A stretch of 64,000 nt of DNA from an uncultured Clostridia bacterium (GTDB taxonomy: Bacteria > Bacillota > Clostridia > TANB77 > CAG-508). Positions 9,601 to 22,600 of the stretch are shown one piece after another. The stretch's first letter is position 1. Each line of letters begins with the position of its first letter. The notes under the pieces are model-generated. The model worked only from the letters and a program-made list of their open reading frames with translations, did not search any database and had not been told where the DNA came from. Made by a program: the position numbers and the translations under genes. The stretch spans positions 1 through 64,000 of the forward strand of contig CANQHU010000003.1 of assembly GCA_947623945.1 (NCBI GenBank). The letters run 5' to 3'.

Positions 9601-12600
9601 TAGTTGGTCTTTTGTTCCTGCTCTATAAACATCGTCTCTATCATTTCCATCTTCTGTTTTGCTATCTGCTATATCTTCCCATACATATCCAGAAATTTTT
9701 GTATATTTCTTTCTATTTTTGAATGTTATGATGTCTGCAAGTTGAAATGCTTGAGGATTTGACTCTGTTGTATATTGTGATTTTTGTCTTTTTACTTCTA
9801 TTGTTGCTGTCATTCCTTTTCCTGTTCTTCCTGAAGATTCCCATGTAATGTAGTTTGGATCAAGTTCGTATGTGTCATGGTCTCCAATAGAATATTCTGT
9901 TACTTCATATGTTCCTTTCCATATGTTATAAATTCCTATGTTTCCATCTTTATCTGTTATAAATGATGTAGCCTCATTTATGTTTCCTGTATAAGATGCT
10001 CCTTTTAAGCATATTTCTCCATTTACTGTTCTTACAGGTCCTGAACTGCCATGTGCTATTAAATATCCTTTTTCTCCTTTTACTTTAAAGGTTACTCCAT
10101 CTAATGGTTTTCCGCTATCTGTGTCTACTTTCTTTATTTTCAAGTTTCCTGTTTGTTTTTCGTTTGGTACTCTTTGTTCTACTTTATCACTTTTGTATTT
10201 TTTTCTAGGAGCTGATACACTATTTCTAAATGTTGCTTCATAACCATAAATTGGAATCTCAGTTTCTATTATTTCATAATTACCTTCTTTTAAGTCTATA
10301 ACTTCTAAATGTCCTTTACTATCTGTATTAAATGTTGTTCCTCCTTCTATTGTTGGTGAATAAGTCATATTTTTTAATGTTATACTTCCATTTACTGTTA
10401 ATACTGGTCCACTATCATTATGCGCGACAACATATCCTCCTGATCCTCTTATTTTGAATTTTACTCCTTCAAAATTAACATCTGTACCATCTGAATCTAC
10501 TTTGTTTATTATTAAATCTGTACCATTTTGCGGGTTACTTGCAAATCCCTCTTTTGGCACTCCTCTTACCACGTTTACATAGCCTTGATATTCTACATCA
10601 TATTTATAATATGGTGATTTTATTTCTATTAGGTCGTAACATCCTTCTAGAATATCTATTAATTCAATATATCCTCTAGAATCTGTTACAAATGTTGTTC
10701 CTGCACTTTCGTAATTTGTAAATCCGATGTCTTTAAATGTGAATTTTTGTGTCACTTTACTTACTGATCCATTGTCTCCATATGCTATTACATATCCTTT
10801 TGATTTTTCTTTTAGCTTAAATTCAATATTTGGCAATGGTTCGTTATTAGGCGTTCCTATCTTTTTAATTGTTAATTTTCCTACTCTTGGTGGGTTTTGT
10901 ACTTCTACATATACCGTTTTCTCTGAGTTTGGAACTTCTATTTCTTTTGTAATTTTAGAGTCATACCTATAGTACGGCGAATCAACTTCTATTAATAGGT
11001 ATTTACCCGATAATATGTGATCTATTACCAAGTTTCCATTTTGATCTGTTGTGAATTTACTTGCTGAATTGATATTTGGCGTAAATCCCGTTTCTATAAA
11101 ATCTGCACTTCCAATAGCTTGTATTATTCCGTGCCTATTGGTATCTCGTCCTTGAACATATCCCCCTGCTCCTTTTAAAATAAAGGTTACTCCTGCTAAT
11201 TTGTCGCCTGTATCTTCTCCTTTTTTTCCAAGTACAATTCTTCCTAAATTTAATACATTGTTTAAATATGTTTCTCTATATGCTCCTGAATAAACATTTA
11301 TACTATAAGTACTTAAGGTTGTATATCCATAATTAGGGTTATTTTTTTCTATTATTTGATAAGTTCCTGGTGTCATATGTTTAATTGATATTCTACCATT
11401 AGAATCTGTTGTATGAATTTGATCATAACCAGGTCCTACAATTCTAAATTCAACACCTGGTAAAGAAACTTCTTTCTTATCTGCTCTGACTTTTTCTATT
11501 AATAGCTCTCCATCAATGTTGTTCCATTCAACATAATCAGATACTGTTGCTCTTACCCATTCTTCATATACCCACCATCTTCTCATTTCAGATGATACAA
11601 CTGGTTGTCCTTCATCTGTACTTTCACCATTAAGTATTTTAACTTGGTTTGTACATTCATACCAAGGGTATCCTCCCCATAACTCTTCCCATCTATGATA
11701 GTATGAATAACTTCCATATACCTTTACTCTTTTTACTGCATCATATTTGCTAACTCTAATATAGAATTGTTTTCTTCCGTTACCACTATTTAAACTTCCA
11801 TTTATAATCTGATAAGGTATTGTGCTATTGTTGCTATAACCATAAACAGTGCAATTTATTGGAATGGAATTAGTACTGTCTGATACATAAACTGAAAATG
11901 GACCTATAATAGCATAATCACCTGATATTTCCATATTTATTCTCTGGCTATTGTTTGCACTATAAAAATAGAAACTTTCCTCAACATCCCATGCTCCGCC
12001 TCTTTGCATCCAACCATTAGATGATAAATCTCCATATGTGGATTTTGCACTATATGAACCAAATTTTCCAGAAAATTTATGCCATCCATCACAAGATTTT
12101 TTAGTACCATCTGTACACCATCCATCATGTCCATACTCATCGTTAAAATGTCCTGAGTCTACTCCTATATAGTGCCAAACACGTCCGAGATTCCCACCAT
12201 GTTGCTGCTGCTTGTACAGCATTTTGACTTAAGACAACAGTTGTAAATATTACAGCTAAAAACATATTTCTAGTTAATTTTTTTACATTAATTTTTCTCT
12301 TTTTGTGTAAAAATACAAACGCAATGCTTAATATAGCCACTAATCCAATTGCTATTGAAGTATATACAACAGCTCCTGTTTTTATTGAAATTAATAATTC
12401 TATATTTGCTGTATTATTTTTTGTGTTATTATCTGTTGTGTAAATTTGTACTGTATTTTTAAAGCTACCTGTAGTTTCTGTTGTCATTTTTTTACTTGCT
12501 GTTAAAGTTATTTCTGCACTTTCACCAGCTTTTATTTTTTTACTTGCTAAACTATTATTTATTAATTCTCCATTACTGTCTTTTGCCCATAAACTTGAAT

Positions 12601-15600
12601 TATTACTTATGCTAAATCCTTCTGGTAATTGATCAACAATTTTTTCTACTGTGCCTTCTAATTCCCCTACATTAGTTACTATTATTTTGTATTCTACTGT
12701 TACAGTTGCTCCTTCTATTTCATTTCCCTTTATTTCTATTTTTGGCAAATTTTTATTGTTAAAATCATATTTTGTTGTTCCGTTTTTAGTTTGTACTGTA
12801 ACAATTCCAATATAATTGTCTACTTTAAAATCACATATTTTATTTTCTATTAATCCTATATCAATGTTAGTAATATTGTTTCCGTATATCTATTGTGTCT
12901 GTTGAAGCTACTTGTGTTCTTTTTCCATCTAAACTAACAGTTTTATTTATAACATCTGAATTTACATTTTCACTTATGTTTGATTTTTTATATTCTGTTA
13001 ATTTATAAGTGTTAGTATCATATTGGAATAATACAATATATTTTCCTTTTGGAATATTTTTAAATTCGTATTTTCCATTTTCGTCTGTTTGTGTTGTTTC
13101 TTTTACTTGAGCCCCGTTTTCCATATCTACTAACATAGCTGTGATTCCATTTAAAAGTTTTTCTCCTGATGCTCTTTTTCCATCTTCATTTTCATCAAGC
13201 CATGCAAGTCCTGATAAACTGTATTTTTCTTCTGTTGTTGGATTATCTCCGAGTACCCTCTCCTCCCGGATTATTTGGGTTATTTGGATTACTTGGATCA
13301 CTTGGATTGCTTGGATTGCTTGGATTATTTGGATTATCTGGATCGCTTGGATTGTTTGGATCTTCTGTATTTATGTCTTGATCAAAATTTTCAGAATGAT
13401 CTTCTGTATCTCCATCATCATTTGGATCATCTATATCGTTATATCCTGGTTCTGGTTCTGGGTCTTTATAATCTGGTTCTTCTGGTTCTTCTGGATTTTC
13501 TACGTCTTGCAATGTTTCTCTTGGAAGTATAATGTGTGATACAATATTGCTTGTTTTTACATCTTCTCCATTTTCTTCAACTGTTGCACTGTTTTCTATT
13601 TTTGTTTTTTCATCTAAATAATTTGCTTTTGTTTTTACTAGTATTTTTACACTTTCATCATTTGGAATGTTTAATGCTAAATCTATATTTGGAAGTTTTT
13701 CATCATTTTCATTTCTTAATTCACTAGAAATATTTTTTACAATTCCTTCTTGCTTTCTTATTCCAGTTATTCTATCATCTTCTGTTTCTAGTTCCCAATT
13801 GTTATATATAATTTCTTCTGGTTTTACTTCTTCTGGTAAAAAGTCTACTACATTTACAGCTATATATTGTAAATCAGTTAAACTAACATTTGGTCTTCCT
13901 TCATTTTTTATTTCTATTTCATAATTAATTTCTTCTCCTGCTTTTACTTCTTCCCCTTCATTAGGAGATGACATTGAAATAATAGTCTCTTGATGACTTC
14001 TTTCAAATCTGTTTTCATTAGATAAATAAGTTTTGTCATTAATTGTTGTTTCTGCATAAGCTGTAACTATTCTTTCATCTCCATCAAATTTTATTCCACC
14101 TGAAAATACATATTGACTATTTCCATGTAATTTTACAGTAACACACCCATCTTCTGCAGTTTGTATTTCTAATGGATTTTCTATTTCTTCTGAAAAAATG
14201 TCAGAAGCATATACATCTTTGTATGTGTGTTGATTTGTACTTTCACCAAATATAAATTCATCTAATGGTTGATCTACATATGAAATTTTGTATATTTCGA
14301 ATCCTTTTGGTAAATGTATTTTTGTTTCAATTTCTGAATTGTCTTTTGAGTGAATGGTTAAATAATATACAAAAGATGCATAATCTAAATATGTTCCCAT
14401 AAATAATTTTGCTTCTGCTTTATTTATAGTATTGTTGATTTCATAAGTTTTAGCTAAACCTTCTCCTATATATGTGTTTATAGTTGTTGTAATTTGTTTT
14501 GTTTCTGTTCCTTCTGCTAAATCATCCACCTTTACTTCATAAAATTTGGTTATGGTTTCTCCTTGTTTTATCGTTCCTATATCTATTGTTTCTTTTCTAA
14601 GTTCAGGGTTAAAGTTATATTTATATTTTCCACGGAATTGGTAGTAACCTGCTTGCAATTCACCATATGTTACACCTTCTGGAATTGTTGCTTCTACTCT
14701 TACATTTTGCATATCTTCTTGGCTTACGTTTGTTATTTTTATATTGTATTTAATATATTCACCTTCATATACAACATCATTGTTTTCTAATACTGTTGAT
14801 GCTTTTGTTGGTGTTATTTCTAATAATAATCCATCACTATTTTCTGCTAATAATTGTTTTGCTACATCATATACTGTGCTTTCTTCTTTTTTGTTTTCTT
14901 CTTTATAATTTTCTAATTTTAATTCTTTTTCTTCATTTTTTATTTCATATGTGTTATCTATTGTATATTGATTTGCATAAGTTATGTTTAATTTTTCATT
15001 TTTTGTTGTTTCAAAATCTTTATTTAAAATTATAGTTGCAGGTATTTTTATATTTGTTACTAAGTCTAATGTATTTTCATTATATTGTGTTTCTGTTCCT
15101 GATAATTTTGCAATTATTGCTTTTTTTCCATTTTCATTTGTTTCTACATATGGTTCTTCTAGTTTTAATTCGTTTCCATATAATATATGACTTTCTCCTA
15201 AAATGATTTTTTCTACTTGGTCTGGAAGTTCTATTTTTATATATGGATTTTTAAACATATTATTTTGTATTGTATTTGATTTTAGATTAATATCAAATTC
15301 TACTTCATTTTGGCTTTTATTACTCCAATTTAAATTTTCTACATTTAGAGTAATGTCTGTTGTTGCTTCTTTTATTTCGTTTTTAAATTCATATGCTTCT
15401 TCTTTTCCATTGATCTTTATATTTGTGTTTATTGTGTCTTCTACATTTTTTGCGTTTTCTTTTATTTCTTTTGTGTGTCTTATATTTATTATTCCTTCAT
15501 TTTTTATTTCACTTGTTTTTATATTTATTTTTTCTGGTTCGTTTTCATATACAATTTCATAGATTCCATTTTCGTCAAATTTTGTTTCTTTATTTATTGT

Positions 15601-16398
15601 TTCTATTATATTTCCTTCTTCATCTATGAATTCTATTTTTCCTTCTTCTCCTAATACTTCATCAATTACTGATTTTTGTATTTTACTGCTTTTATATACT
15701 ATTTTTGCTTCTTGATTCATAAAGTTTTCTGCTTCTTCTAATTCTAAGGTGTTTTGTGCTTCTTTTTTGCTTATCATTATTTGTTCAATTTCATCATATT
15801 TGGTTGTATAATTGGTTCCATTTATTATATTAGATTTTATATATCCATTATAGATTTCTTGGGATTCATGTTTTATTGTTGTTAGTTCTCCTATATTTTC
15901 GGTTACTGTGTTTTTTATTTCTTCTTCTTTGCTTATTGTTGATTTTACTGTGATTTTTGCATCTAACTCTCTTTGTTTATTCTCGTCTGTATAGGTATCA
16001 TAATAACATATTACAATATATTCATTACCCAAAGATTGAATTTTTAGTTTTCCTGTAGTTTTATCATATTCACATTGTCTTTCTACGTCACTTTTTGTGA
16101 TCACTTTTACCTCTTTTGGGTATTTTCCTTCTATTTGATTAAATGCTACTTCTATTTGTCTTTCATTTTCTTCTTCAGATTTTACTTGAGTTTCTATGCC
16201 ATATTGCACTAGTGTTCCATTATCTTCTTCTGTTAGATAATAGTTTATGTATTTTTGCAATTCTGGCTTTATGCTTATTTCTATATCACCAATTCCAAAA
16301 CTTGTTCTTTTTAACAGTTTTGATGATAATATTATGCTAAAAGTAGCTATTAATATTAAAATTAAAGATAATATTTTTAATCCCTTTTTGTTTTTCAT
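6700..16398 (-). CDS. Giant surface protein A, 3231 residues, three +1 CGG shifts
   Basis: Adhesin-like cell-surface polyprotein. Order: signal anchor (residues 5-25, LSLILILIATFSIILSS); about 950 residues of DUF11-like beta domains; a Pro/Asp/Asn linker ending NNPNNPGGEG; an SdrD-B-like domain (LAWLDENEDGKR); a DUF11 domain; a membrane segment near 1340-1362; a basic cytosolic stretch HKKRK; a second hydrophobic segment ending in the signal-peptidase-like NAVQAA (about 1395); several CnaB/SpaA-like repeats (PGVEFRI, GTYQIIE); more SdrD-B domains (GYVWEDIADSKTEDGNDRD); then VVPPTGKN, a membrane helix and KKYVVKK. Shift sites follow residues 1049, 1171 and 1403. Skipping C each time joins four open frames exactly, with homology to protein D across every junction. 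The start at 16398 has GGAGG eight bases upstream. Confidence 0.88.
12184..12187 (-). other. +1 shift site in gene A: TCT C GGA
   Basis: In-frame CGG just after the internal signal-peptide-like segment. Restored WWES-GRVWHY aligns with WWET-SRNFYY in protein D. Confidence 0.85.
12881..12884 (-). other. +1 shift site in gene A: ATA C GGA
   Basis: In-frame CGG. Restored TDTIDI-GNNITNIDIG aligns with TDTIDLQKEITNIDIG in protein D. Confidence 0.85.
13248..13251 (-). other. +1 shift site in gene A: ACT C GGA
   Basis: In-frame CGG at the end of the Asn/Pro linker. Restored GGEGT-GDNPTTEEKYSL leads into the SdrD-B domain. The unshifted frame stops two codons later. Confidence 0.85.
14650..16398. 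repeat. Near-identical tract shared by genes A and D (copy 1)
   Basis: About 1.75 kb covering the first roughly 580 codons of gene A is almost identical to 43991-45739 in gene D. Only a few codons in the signal anchor differ. Similarity drops sharply on the inner side of about 14650, while the rest of the two genes is clearly diverged. This looks like recent gene conversion or duplication. Confidence 0.85.
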
Positions 16399-16433
16399 TA
16401 TGCAAACCTCCAAATATACATTATATATAATTT

Positions 16434-16462
16434 ACTATACATTTTTTTATTTTTATTGTAAA
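16434..16462 (-). promoter_or_regulatory. Promoter of gene A
   Basis: TTTACA (16462-16457), 17-base spacer, TATAGT (16439-16434). The same two boxes and the same spacer length precede genes B, C and D. Confidence 0.75.
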
Positions 16463-16549
16463 TAGTGACTTTTTCCAATTTTTTTTAGCTTTTTGTATCT
16501 CTTTAGGGAACTTCAATTTTTGACTTTTGGATTTTTTTTTTATATTTTT

Positions 16550-16566
16550 TTTACAATTTTGTAACA
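16550..16566 (-). promoter_or_regulatory. WalR-like direct repeat upstream of gene A
   Basis: TGTTAC-AAAAT-TGTAAA fits the known WalR (YycF) consensus TGTWAH-N5-TGTWAH exactly. It lies 87 bases upstream of the -35 box. The assignment to WalR is an inference; what is seen is strong conservation of the box upstream of genes A, C and D. Confidence 0.5.
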
Positions 16567-16627
16567 TTTGTCATAATTTTTTTGTTTTTTTATTATATTC
16601 TTGCAATCTTATATTTGCGTAAGAATT

Positions 16628-16659
16628 AAAAGAAGAATCTTTTTTTGATTCTTCTTTTA
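16628..16659 (-). terminator. Terminator of gene B
   Basis: AAAAGAAGAATC and GATTCTTCTTTT around a seven-A loop, starting eight bases after the gene B stop. Confidence 0.8.
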
Positions 16660-16667
16660 TTATATTA

Positions 16668-19600
16668 TTATTTTTTTAGTACATATTTTTTTATTAGAAT
16701 AATTCCAGAAGTAAATATTCCAAGTATGCTTATTGCTAATAAAATGATTGATGTATAATTTAGATTTTTACCTGTTGGTGGAAGTACTACTACATCTTCT
16801 GCTCTATCATCATCAGATTCAGATATTGTTACATTTGGTATGTAATTTCCTGGAGTTGTTACTAAATTTGCTCCTCCTGATTTATGAATTTTGATAATTT
16901 CCGCATTATTACTAATCATAGTGTCTTCACCTGTAACGTTTGATAGTAGTTTTGATACTATAAGAGTCATTTCCGCTTTTTTGCTTACTTCTCCTATTGG
17001 TTTTAGTTTTTGCGATAATTCATTTTCTATTAAAAGTACTCTTGATGTTTTATCTAACAACTCTTTCATTGCATTTCCTTTATCTAATAACCCTTGTTCT
17101 CTTAAATTATATTTTTCATTAATAGATCGTAACACCTTACATTTTATGCTTTCTTCTTCATTTATTCCTAATGAATTATCTAAGTAATCTACTATTTCTG
17201 TTGGATCTAAGGTTACCATTTCTTCTTCTTTTTCTCCATGTCCCTTGCCATACATATAGAAGTTTTTGTTGTTATAGTCTATTTCACTAATATTGTTTAC
17301 TTCGAAACTATATTCAAGTCGCAATTGTGCACTTTCAATTATTTCACTGTCTATTTCCATTTTTAGTTGTGCACTTTTTCCGTTTTCTGCTGGAAGGAAT
17401 ACAGCACTATTGGTTTCTTCTTGTAATTTACCATTTTCCATTTTTGCACTTATATATGTATTTCCATTTGCTAATATAAGTTTTACACTTTTAAGACTTT
17501 TATTTAATTCTATTGCTTGTTTTGCCCTTTCTACTATTCCAAAGTCTATACTTTTTAAATGGTTTTCTTTTCCACTTTTCTTTGTTACAAATCCAGTAGT
17601 TGGATTTATTTTTAATGTTCCATCACTGTTTGTTTCATAAACTTCATCTCTTGCATTAGTTGGACTATTGTCATATTCTATGTTTACTTTAAAGATTGGA
17701 GTGCTTGAATCCATTTTATCTTGCAGTTGCTCTTTATTTCCATCCTCTAATTCTATTTGACCTTGGTAATCTTCAATTGTCTGTTTGTTTGAATTTGTTA
17801 CTAATGAAGTTTGCTTATCAATTTTTTGCCTTGTTTCATAGTTATCTATTGCATCTGATCTTCTTATTTCTGCATTTTTTGCTGTGTTCCACTCTACATT
17901 TGGATATTGTTTTTTAAATTCGTCTTTGTACCATTCTATATTTTTTCCTTTTGCTGTATAAGAGTCTTCATCTACTATGGTTGATTTGTATTCTTGTACT
18001 TTGTATTCTTTATCTCCCCAAGTGTATACTAAATTGTATTCGTCTGGTATAAATCCTTCTATTTTGTAATTACCATTTGAATCTGTTTTTGCTATAGCAT
18101 CAACCCAAGCTGTATTGTTCCATATTTTAGCTGTATTTCCTTTTTTATCTTTTAATGTTACAGTTACGTCTTTTATTCCTTTGTCTCCTGAGCTTGCATC
18201 ATATATTCCATCTCCTTGACGTATTTGTCCACTCATAATTTCGGAACTATTATTTTTATTTACCTTATCTTCAAATACTATTCCTGTTACTTTTCTGCTT
18301 TCTTGCAATACTAATCTTATTCCTGGCGCTTTGTCTGTATCGTCTTCATACTTTTGTATATTGTTTAGCTCTATATTATCTGGTTGAGAATCTTTGTCTA
18401 TTGATGCATATGAATTATTATTTTTGTCTTTTACAGAATAAGATGATATTTCTACAATATTGTCTAATTTTACTATTTCTTTTCTGTCTCCTAAAATCTG
18501 TTTTATGTCTTGTGGATTTACTTGTAATGCTATATAAACAAATTTTTCTTCATTTCCCATAAGTTCTAAGTTTACAGGTATTTTTTTCTTTATGTAATTT
18601 CCTACTCTTTCATTTCCTGTTGTTGCTCTGATTTCATCTTTTATGCTTCCATCATCATTAATAGTTGTTCCTACTTTGAAATCAAGGTATTTTGTATCAT
18701 AATAATCCACTATTTCATTTACTATTGTTTTTGTACTACTAGATTCTGTATTTTTTATTCCTATTTTGTATGTTACTGTTACTGATAATTTGTCATCTCC
18801 TTCATAGAATATGTCTGATGCATATAGTGCTCTTGTGTATGACATTTTTCCATAACTGCTTTCTGTTCCGAATTTTACTGCTGGTGACATGTTGTATCTA
18901 TCTTCATCTGTAAATAGTGCTTTATTAAATCTATCTGCGTAGTTATAAATATGATTTTGTCCATTTATATGAACTTTTATTTTTTCTAGGTCTTTTACTA
19001 CTGATAAATCTACTTTTTCTCTTGCTTTAATTCCTAAGTTTATATTTTTTAGTTCGGCTACACCCTGTCTTCTAATTTCATCTATTTCCATTATTGCATT
19101 TAAGTATCTTCCATTGTATGCCTCAAATGTACTAGCATTAATTGTATATTTAGAATCTACTCCTGTAATTGGATCTCTTGTTGCTTCATTTCCGCTGTAT
19201 CCATAGTTATATAATGATTTATTTCTATCATCTCTATAGTATAACTGACTTATATTATTTTTTGATGTGTCATACTTTAAATCTAATGACTTTTGTCCAT
19301 TACTGTAAGTAGCTTGTCCAAATTTGATTGTATTAAATTTATCATTAAATGCTTGTCTTCCTTTTTCTGCTGCTTTGTTACCATTTGATAAATCTGTATT
19401 AACTGCTACAGTATCATAGCTTAATCCATTATATTGGAATTCTATATAGCAATTAGGAATATCTTCTATTAATAGATATGAGAAGTTATATTCTCCTGAA
19501 CTTCCAGTTACTGCTGAGGCTTTGCTCCATGTTTTAGTTTTTGGATTATATATGTCTGCAATTTCATTATTTGCTTTTTTTAATGTAACTGGTATTCCGC

Positions 19601-22600
19601 TTAAAAGTTTATCATTTATGTCTCTTGAATTATCTTTATATTTATCATTTCTTTCTGTTTCTTTTCCTTCTTGCCAAGATAAATCTTCCCATGCATAGCC
19701 TGAAATTTTAATATATTTTCTTTTATTGTTAAATGTTATATTGCTTGCATTTTGAGCTGATAATGCTGTATTTCCATCCGTATTTTGTGATTTTTGCCTT
19801 TCTACTTCTAGTGATGCTGTCATTCCTGAACCACTTGTAGTTCCTGTCGTCCACGTAATATAGTTTTTATCTAATTCATATGTTTCGTTGTTTCCTACTG
19901 ATGTTTCTATTAATTGATAGTTTCCTTTCCATATGTTATAAATTCCTATAATTCCGTTACTGTTTGTTATAAATTCTGTTGCATTATTTATATTTGATGT
20001 ATATCTCATTTCTGTTACAGTTATTTCTCCTACAACTTTTAATTGCGTAGAATTATTATATGCAACCAGGTATTGTCCATTTGGACATTTTACTTTAAAA
20101 CTTATTCCTTCAATTGGTTTTCTACTATCAGTATCTAATTTTGTTAATTTTATATTTCCTGTTTGCTTTTCATTTAATACTGCTTGTTCTACTGTTTTTG
20201 CTCTTATTATATTATATGTTGCGCTTCCTTTTACTTCATATCCATAATATGGATTCGATACCTCTTCTGCTACATATGTTCCTAATAACAGGTCATTAAT
20301 TGTTATTGTTCCATTACTATCTGTTATAAATAATGTTGCATTTTCTTTGCTTGCATATGACATGTTTTCTAATGTTATACTTCCTGTTACTTCATATACT
20401 GGTCCCTTACTATTATGTGCAACTACATATTGTCCATTTGCTGCTCGTATTTTAAATCCTATTTTTGACATTGGTTTTTTAGAATCTGCATCTTGCTTAT
20501 TAATCTTAATATGACCTGTATATTTTGTATTTAGAACCTCTTGCTTTGCTGTTCGTTTTCTTTCAACTGTATAATAGGTTACTCCTTCTACTTTGTATCC
20601 ATAATATGGGTTTGATACTTCTTCTACTGCATAGTCTCCTATTAATATATCATTTATAACTAATCTTCCTTGGCTATCTGTTATAAATAATGTTGCATTT
20701 TCTTTACTTGCATATGACATATCTTTTAACGTTATACTTCCTGTTACTTCATATACTGGTCCATTACTATCGTGTGCAACTACATAGCCTTTTGATGATC
20801 TTATTTTAAATCCTATTTTTGGCATTTGTGTTTTGGTATCTCTATCCTTTTTTTCTACTACTAAGTTTCCAACATATTGCGGATTTGGTACTTCTCTTTC
20901 AGTTGTATCCAATCTTGTTACATTGCCATAAAAAGTTGCTGTTTTTTTGTATCCATAATGTGGATTGTCTATTTCAATTATTTGATAATTTCTTGATATT
21001 ATGTCATATATTTTAACCCATCCACTACTATCTGAAATAAATGTTGTTGCATCAGCCTCATTTGATGTATATTTTAAATCTGTACAAGTAACACTTCCTA
21101 CTACTGTACTTCTTCGTCCACTACTATCATAAACAACTACATATCCACTGAGTGAATATATCTTAAATTTAACATTAGGTAATGGGTCATTGGTATCTTG
21201 ATCTATTTTATTAAATTTTAAGTCTCCTATAGTTTTATCGTTCTCCATTGTTAAAGTTACTACTGCTCCACCATCAACAACCCCATCTGCTTTAACCATA
21301 ATTGTATATCCATAATATGGATTTGAAATTTCTCTTACATAATAATATCCAGGTTCTATATCAGAAAGTATAAATTTTCCCGTTTCATCTGTAACAACAT
21401 TTCCATTGTATCCTGGTCCTGAAACACTAAAGGTAACTCCTTTTAATGGTCTTCTTGTATCTGTATCTACTTTTCTCATAGTTAATATAGTATTAAAATC
21501 TGTCCAAATAACAGAGTGTGTTTCATAAATGTCTCTTTTATATGAATATGATTCTCCTGGTACATCAAAGTATGCATATGTTTCAACCCATTGCATCGTT
21601 ACATCAGGAGGTATATATACAGCTGTTCCAATTGTGTTTACATATGTTGTTTCTTTTCCACTTTTTGTCGCTGTTGCTGTTACTTTTTTAATACCAGTTC
21701 TAGCTATACTGAATGGAAGTCTTATGTAGAAAGTACAAGTTCCTCGTGGGGTAAATACTCTGTTTGAAGTATCATAAATAGTGTAATTAGTAATTCTGTA
21801 GCCATCATTACCTATAACATCAATACTGTAAACTAAATCACTAGTACTTGCTATTGTAAATGGTCCATATAAAATTTCATCTGTAGATTGTAGATTTCTT
21901 ACATGAATATTTCCATTATTTTTTACTAAACTAAATGAGATGTCATCTCTATATGTTTCTGTAGATGTTGTTTTATTACTATAATAACTAAGCGTATATC
22001 GTCCATCATAGGGTGCATCACCTGCATGAATACATTTTCCATTTCCAGCTTCAACACCGCTAAAGAAAATAGATCCGAAATCGTTTGTAATGTTTGAATC
22101 TGGAACCCATGTAAATGTAGCATAATATGGTGCTGACCAAGCATCTATATTATTTACACCATAGATGCATAGTAATCCAAATATCATGATAAATGTAAAT
22201 CTTTTTAGTGTTTTTGAACATCCTTGTTTTTTAAATATTAATAGTGATATAGCAATTGCTATAAGTATAATAATCATTCCTACAGATATATAAGTAAATA
22301 CACCTGTTTTTATAGAAACAATTACTTCTGCTTCTGAATAATCATCTTCGTTTTTTGCTTTGTTTCCTGGTATAGAGTCTATGTCATTTATTGACATTTC
22401 TTTAATTTCTGCAGCATTTTTGTATGTTCCTGTAGTTTCTGCTGTCATTGTTTTTGTTGCTACTAATTTTAATATTATACTTTTTCCTGGTTCAATTTTT
22501 CTTCCTGCAATGCTTGTACAAATTAAACTTCCATCTGTTTGTGCTTTCCAATCTGTTAAAGATTTTGAAGAAAGTTGTAATTCACTTGGTAAATAATCAA

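Noticed and set aside
12240..12300. A translation start inside gene A at the second hydrophobic segment (MFLAVIF)
   Set aside because: No Shine-Dalgarno sequence precedes this ATG in A, C or D, and the frame is continuous with the upstream half, so the fused reading was kept.
13141..13539. Long plus-strand frames rich in Leu, Ile and Phe opposite the surface genes
   Set aside because: They are antisense shadows of Asn/Lys/Glu-rich and Pro/Asp-repeat coding sequence, have no ribosome sites and vanish where the minus-strand composition changes.
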